From Cycas panzhihuaensis (lineage: Eukaryota > Cycadophyta), in the NCBI GenBank assembly GCA_023213395.1, contig CM041465.1, positions 236,475,741 to 236,539,740 on the forward strand: DNA of 64,000 nt. Reading direction: 5' to 3'. The notes beneath the pieces were generated by a model, which did no database searches, was not told where the DNA came from, and saw only the letters and a program-made list of their open reading frames with translations. Position numbers and translations under genes: made by a program. Position 1 is the stretch's first letter, and each line of letters opens with the position of its first letter. Shown here piece by piece: positions 59,668 through 64,000 of this stretch.

Positions 59668-62038
59668 ATGATGACCACGCGATCAGATCCAGTGAGTGGA
59701 TTGCCAAACCCAACCCAAAATCATAATTCAAAGTTTTAATATTTTTTGTGAATTTTTGATGTAGTTTTGGGCCCCATAAGGGTGAGAAGTGACCTCTCGA
59801 GGTCTGAATTAGACTCGAAGAGGGGCAGGACCAAGGCATTAGGCAGCCATGGTCCCAGTGGGCCCCGTTGGGCCCACCTAAAAGATTTTTTTTTGAGTTT
59901 TTTGGTAGGAAAACCCCCCCTTTTAGGGGGGTGCCGTTTACACCGTGGCAAAGATCGCAATGCCATGATCTTTGCCACAAGGCCCCGATGGGACCCAGTT
60001 AAACTCCGCAGTACCATAAAGTTTAGCATAGTACAAAGGCAGACTTAGGAAAAAAATGAGAAGGAGGCTCCAAGAGTCTCTAAATCTCGACCAGATGAGG
60101 CCAAGGGAGAGCCCTGAGAGGTTGAGAGTAAGGCTGGCTATGGACTAACACATTTAATGGCATCTTGCAGGTAGCAACCGCGGTGGAGAACCGCGAAAAT
60201 GTTGGTATGGCCATGTTGAGTTTTCTGGAGATGATGAGCAGGGAGGACAGAGGAGTCTTATGGAGATGCAGGTTACTGAAGGTGGTGAGGACACCTTAGT
60301 ATATGTCATATCAGAGACTGCTAGTGGATATAGTATTGTATTGGGACAAGCAGAGGTATATGTTCCATCTACCCCAATTAGAGGATGTTATGGTGACACC
60401 CAGGGACAACCGGTAGATCCTTGGAGTGCCAGCAATAGGGAGACCAGCCTCATTAGGAGTATTGCCTAGCAATGAGGTGGCCCATTGAGAGGCGGCCATA
60501 TTTTTCATAGGCTGGGATAGGTGGGAGAGGCAAGGAGTGCCTCTGCAGAGCATGGTACTGTCTAGAGTTCCTTGTGTGAGGAAACTAATCACATTATGTG
60601 TTTTGTTCTAAATTTCCCAGAAACATAACTATAGGGATATTCTGGAAGGCTGGATGGACACCATACGGAGATACAAGGCTGGGGAGCGCTTGGATTGGGC
60701 CACCCTTATAGCGGTGAACCTCGTTGCTCAGTTGGACACTACCAGGGCAGCATGCAGAGGTGGATTGTCATATAGCATGCTGTTGCAGTGCTGGTTTTTT
60801 AATCATTTTGCGGCAGTAGCACCATCAGGGGGACCACACCCCATATCGAGGTGGGCACCCATGGTGCATAGATGGCAAACCTAGTTTAGGGGAGTAGAGG
60901 ACCAGGCACATGTCAAGAGGTCCATCGATGCCATGTCACTAGATCTCCTGACCATGATTGACTACACCTTAGATCCCTACAGATCGACGAGATAGGATAG
61001 CAACGAGGAGACAGGAGTGATAGAGGCTACCCCGGAGATGATGACTGTGGTGTTGGGGGAGATAGAGGCGATGGGGCCAGTCCATCACGAGCTATAGAGG
61101 AGGCAGGTCCATCAGGGACTGCCGAGGAAACGAGAGGGCTTGTGACATGAGCCCAGAGATTGAGGATCGTCGAGAGACCGAGGGGGACAGCTCTACCAGC
61201 AAAGAGAGTGATGCAAGCTCCAGCAGCGGAGGTAGTGGTAGAGGAGGTGCCAGAGGAGGAGGCACCAGCAGCTAGTGGAGAGCCAGGGGTAGAGGCCATC
61301 ATATAGATGGAGGAGTCGGCAGCCACATCAGGTGAGGCCTTACTTTCCTTATCATTTGATAGCCAGATGCCCACATGCTTTGATTTGGTTTTGGTTTGGT
61401 ACATGACTGGATATGTATACTGACATATGGCATGTTGGGTTTACAGGTACCGTAGAGATCTAGTAGTTGGTGGAGGCCATGGTGTGGGAGATGTTCCCTC
61501 AGGTGTACGCAGAGGAGCATCTACCTATCCAAGCTGAGGATGCACCCAGATCAGCAGGTGCCCATATGGCAGTATTCACCCCATTGGTGAGGGTAAGAGA
61601 TATATGCGCTGCAGAGTCCCAAGAGCATGTAGCATTCAGGGGACGACTGCAGCGAGAGCGAGACGAGGCTCAGGGTGAGTGAGACGTACTACAGAGTCAC
61701 ATACAAGCACTGGAGGCTCAAGGAGGAGTTGGAGGGGATATGGGGAGCCATATCAAGGTGATAATGCTAGAGGAGAGACTCTGGGGGATGGAGGAGACGC
61801 TTTGCCTAATAGAGACAGAGCAGGATCGTATCCAAGTGCGATACTCGAGGACATGGCAGTGTCGAGGTCAGCACGGAGCAAGGCATAGACCCATACGGTA
61901 GTAACAACCCAGAGGAGGCCACGAGACGAGGGGAGTGAGGCAGGAAACTCACAGAGACTCAGGGGGAGTCTCGAAGGGATGTGGTCCCCAAGAGAGGGAT
62001 CACACCGACCAGGAGATGATACCCCAAGAGCAGGATAG
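59668..62038 (+). pseudogene. Antisense PMD gene of element G, three exons
   Basis: Exon 1 59668-59691 (ATG ATG ACC ACG CGA TCA GAT CCA), intron 1 59692-60170 (GTGAGT...CTTGCAG), exon 2 60171-61331, intron 2 61332-61446 (GTGAGG...TTTACAG), exon 3 61447-62038. All four splice sites are canonical. Exon 2 starts VATAVENRENVGMAMLSFLE and contains PMD blocks (VMVTPRDNR, KLITLCVLF, WATLIAVNLVAQLDTTRAA, QCWFFNHFAAV, PHPISRWAPMVHRWQT), with stops and a local frameshift near 60290. Exon 3 reads LVEAMVWEMFPQVYAEEHLP. The gene ends two codons earlier than D's through a TAG. The role is unknown; PMD relatives act in silencing. Confidence 0.8.
59692..60170 (+). other. Intron 1 of the antisense PMD gene, element G
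   Basis: 479 bp with canonical GTGAGT and TTGCAG. It contains the C-run/TTTTA/G-run hairpin at about 59916-59934, the 12-bp stem 59945-59978, and the TAAACTCCGC...AAAGTTTAGC palindrome at about 60000-60030. Confidence 0.72.
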
Positions 62039-62044
62039 CAGTAG

Positions 62045-62634
62045 TATAGTACTCATGTATCTGATTTTTAACATGGGAAAGTGCGGGCCTCCAGGGGGTC
62101 ATATATATAGAGTCATATGATTGTACCCCCCCTTCAAGGACACCGGCTTCCCATATATACAATATAACATATGATTTTGATTGTATATATATAGACAAGG
62201 CAATTAGCGCCCCATTTCAATATGTATGTTTGTTATGATGTTTATTTGAGATGCACGTATTTCCATCCATACATGGCCATATATCTAATAGGAGCATACA
62301 CAACCACCATGAGTAGAGGTGATAGACATATGTGGGGTTAGGAAATAGGGTGACATGCAAGTCCATGGAGGAGCATAGTAGGATATGCAAAGGAAATACC
62401 AAGCGAGAGGAGGAGTAACGATACTCCATAGTGTCATCCTAACTGGGGGATGCCCAAATAAGATGACAAAGTCCCAAAAGAACATGGGAACACGGGTTTT
62501 GCGGGAAGAACCAGAAAGAGACAGGAGAGGCCATCCTAAGTCATGACTCTGCCCGTGGCTGGGAGGAATGGGAATGAGCTTAAGATGGTAGTTTAGGCTC
62601 ATTTCGGAGTGAGGCGAAGGGATCGCCAAGAGGA
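62045..62634. other. Spacer between PMD gene end and integrase, element G
   Basis: Homologous to the same spacer in A, C and D. The minus strand carries TTGGGCATCCCCCA at 62444-62457. No gene. Confidence 0.65.
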
Positions 62635-64000
62635 TCATGCATAAAATTTCTTAAGGAATTTTCCATTGACAGCCTTCTCAAATTCTAGGCCTTCCAAGGT
62701 GGCGATCCTGTAAGCACCATTATCGAGGCTCTCGAGAATGATGAAAGGACCGATCTATTTGGGCCCGAATTTAGTCAGGCGATTGTGGAGATATTCCAGC
62801 TTAAGGATGTAGTCCCCAGGGTATAAAGGATAGGTATGAAGATGTTTGTTGTAAGTCCTTTGTGAGTAGGATTTTAAAGTAAAGTTTGCTTGGTAAGCCA
62901 CTAAACGTCTCTCATCCAGAGCCTCGAGATCTAAAAGGCGAGCCTGATGGATAGACTCTTCATCGATAAGACCTCTAAAGGAGACTCGCAGAGAGGGGAT
63001 CTCCACTTCTAGTGGGAGTACCACCTCAATCCCGTAGACTAAGGAGAATGGTGTCATTCCAGTAGCCTTATGGATAGAAGTACGATATGCCCACAGGGCA
63101 GAAGGGAGCTGAAGATGCCAATCTCTTTGAGATTGCATAACAGTTTTCTTTATAATGTTAATAAGGGTTTTGTTGAATGATTCAACTTGCCCGTTTGCTT
63201 GGGGGTAATAAGGAGACGAGGTCTTGTGAGAAATCTTGAATTTCTCGCAGAGCTCATCCATCTCCTTATTACAAAAGGGGGTTCTATTGTCTGTGATCAA
63301 GATGTCTAGAATCCTGAAATGGCATATGTTGTGCTGGTAGACAAAGGTGGTTATCGTCTTGCCAGGCATAATGGATAGAGGGATTACCTCCACCCATTTT
63401 GTAAAATACTCCATGGTAGTCAGGATGTACTTGTGTTGCGATGAAGAAGGTGGTGATATGGCACTAATGAGGTCTAAACCCCATTGAGAAAAGGGCCATA
63501 TAGATATGATAGGATGGAGGGCCTCGGAAGGCACATGAGAGATGTTAGCGTGCTCTTGGAATCATCGACATCTCAGAGCGTTGGCATGGGCGTCCTTGAA
63601 AATGAATGGCCAATAATAGCCCATGCAGAGGATCCTTTAGGCCATGGATTGGCCCCCAAAGTGGTCCCCACAAATGCCATGATGGCATTCGCGAAGTATC
63701 TAGTCCGCTTTATCCGAAGCGATGTAGAGAAGAAGGATCCCATTGAAGGATCTTTTGTACAACACTTCGTCTATGAGGAAATATTATCTGGTGGTGGTGC
63801 AGATGCACGACCTGACTTTGTTACTGGCTTTAGCGTGGTATTCCTACTGAGTGAAATACCGCACAATGTCACCATACCACTCGCTATCGGTGAGCGGATG
63901 AGGAGAGGTACCCTAGATGGTCATGATAGACTCATCAAGGAGAGAGTCATCAATAGGGATGTCACATGCACTGGGAATAGGGGCATCAGTTAGTTGCTTT
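62635..64000 (-). pseudogene. Integrase and RNase H tail, element G
   Basis: The best-preserved integrase here: a 259-residue open frame (63534-62755) with WGLDLISAISPPSS, YFTKWVEVIPL, ILITDNRTPFCNKEMDELCE and YPQANGQVESFNKTL. The second Asp and the Glu are separated by 35 residues, the classic D-x35-E spacing. After one stop at KFGPK the C-terminus runs on to KFLKKFYA and a TGA at 62635. Upstream (to 64000) the zinc domain shows CHHGICGDHFGG and the end of RNase H, with stops. Confidence 0.9.

Larger units (their letters stand above)
55637..64000 (-). mobile_element. Element G: Ty3/gypsy retrotransposon of the same family, minus strand, 5' part outside window
   Basis: 3' LTR, purine tract, aRNH, PMD gene (plus strand), integrase and the end of native RNase H are present. 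The window ends inside the RNase H-integrase region. The LTR end (minus strand CGATTCTA) is followed by GATAG (55632-55636, CTATC on the plus strand), the expected duplication; its partner is outside. Confidence 0.9.

Overview
The window is plant nuclear DNA made almost entirely of nested, decayed LTR retrotransposons. I see no intact host gene, rRNA, tRNA or CRISPR. The plant assignment rests on three things: Ty3/gypsy pol genes of the Tat/Ogre type with an extra RNase H, a captured plant mobile domain (PMD) gene, and a Ty1/copia gag relic. Species cannot be told from the sequence.

One large Ty3/gypsy family explains about 95% of the bases. Its unit is an LTR of about 2.6-2.9 kb starting TGTTTCCC, a primer site, gag, protease, RT, native RNase H, integrase, then a PMD gene on the opposite strand, a second RNase H (aRNH), a purine tract and the second LTR. 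The internal region is about 11.55 kb in both complete copies. Layout, with copies named A-G here: A (+) 1-8020, cut by the window start and lacking RT-RNaseH-integrase; B (-) 8021-15397, gag to RNase H, interrupted by A; C (+) 15398-35034, complete with both LTRs and a 5-bp target duplication GAGGA, inserted in an LTR shared by B and D; E (+) 28421-30999, a solo LTR inside C; D (-) 35040-50297, complete; F (-) 50298-53300, a diverged LTR into which D was inserted; 53301-55636, an AT-rich island with a copia gag relic; G (-) 55637-64000, 3' LTR back into integrase, cut by the window end.

B and D share one LTR (13472-15397 plus 35040-35937, split by C), so they form an LTR-internal-LTR-internal tandem, as expected from recombination between LTRs.

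The most interesting item is the antisense PMD gene, present in A, C, D and G. Comparing the four copies gives a common gene model on the strand opposite to pol: a TATA box, a mini-exon with an ATG and 6-8 codons, a phase-0 intron of 467-486 bp, a PMD exon, a phase-1 intron of 112-149 bp, and a third exon. Introns in this orientation would not be spliced out of the sense genomic RNA, which would explain how they survive retrotransposition. Intron 1 also holds a cluster of hairpins, one of which resembles a palindrome in the LTRs. All copies carry stops or frameshifts and are annotated as pseudogenes.
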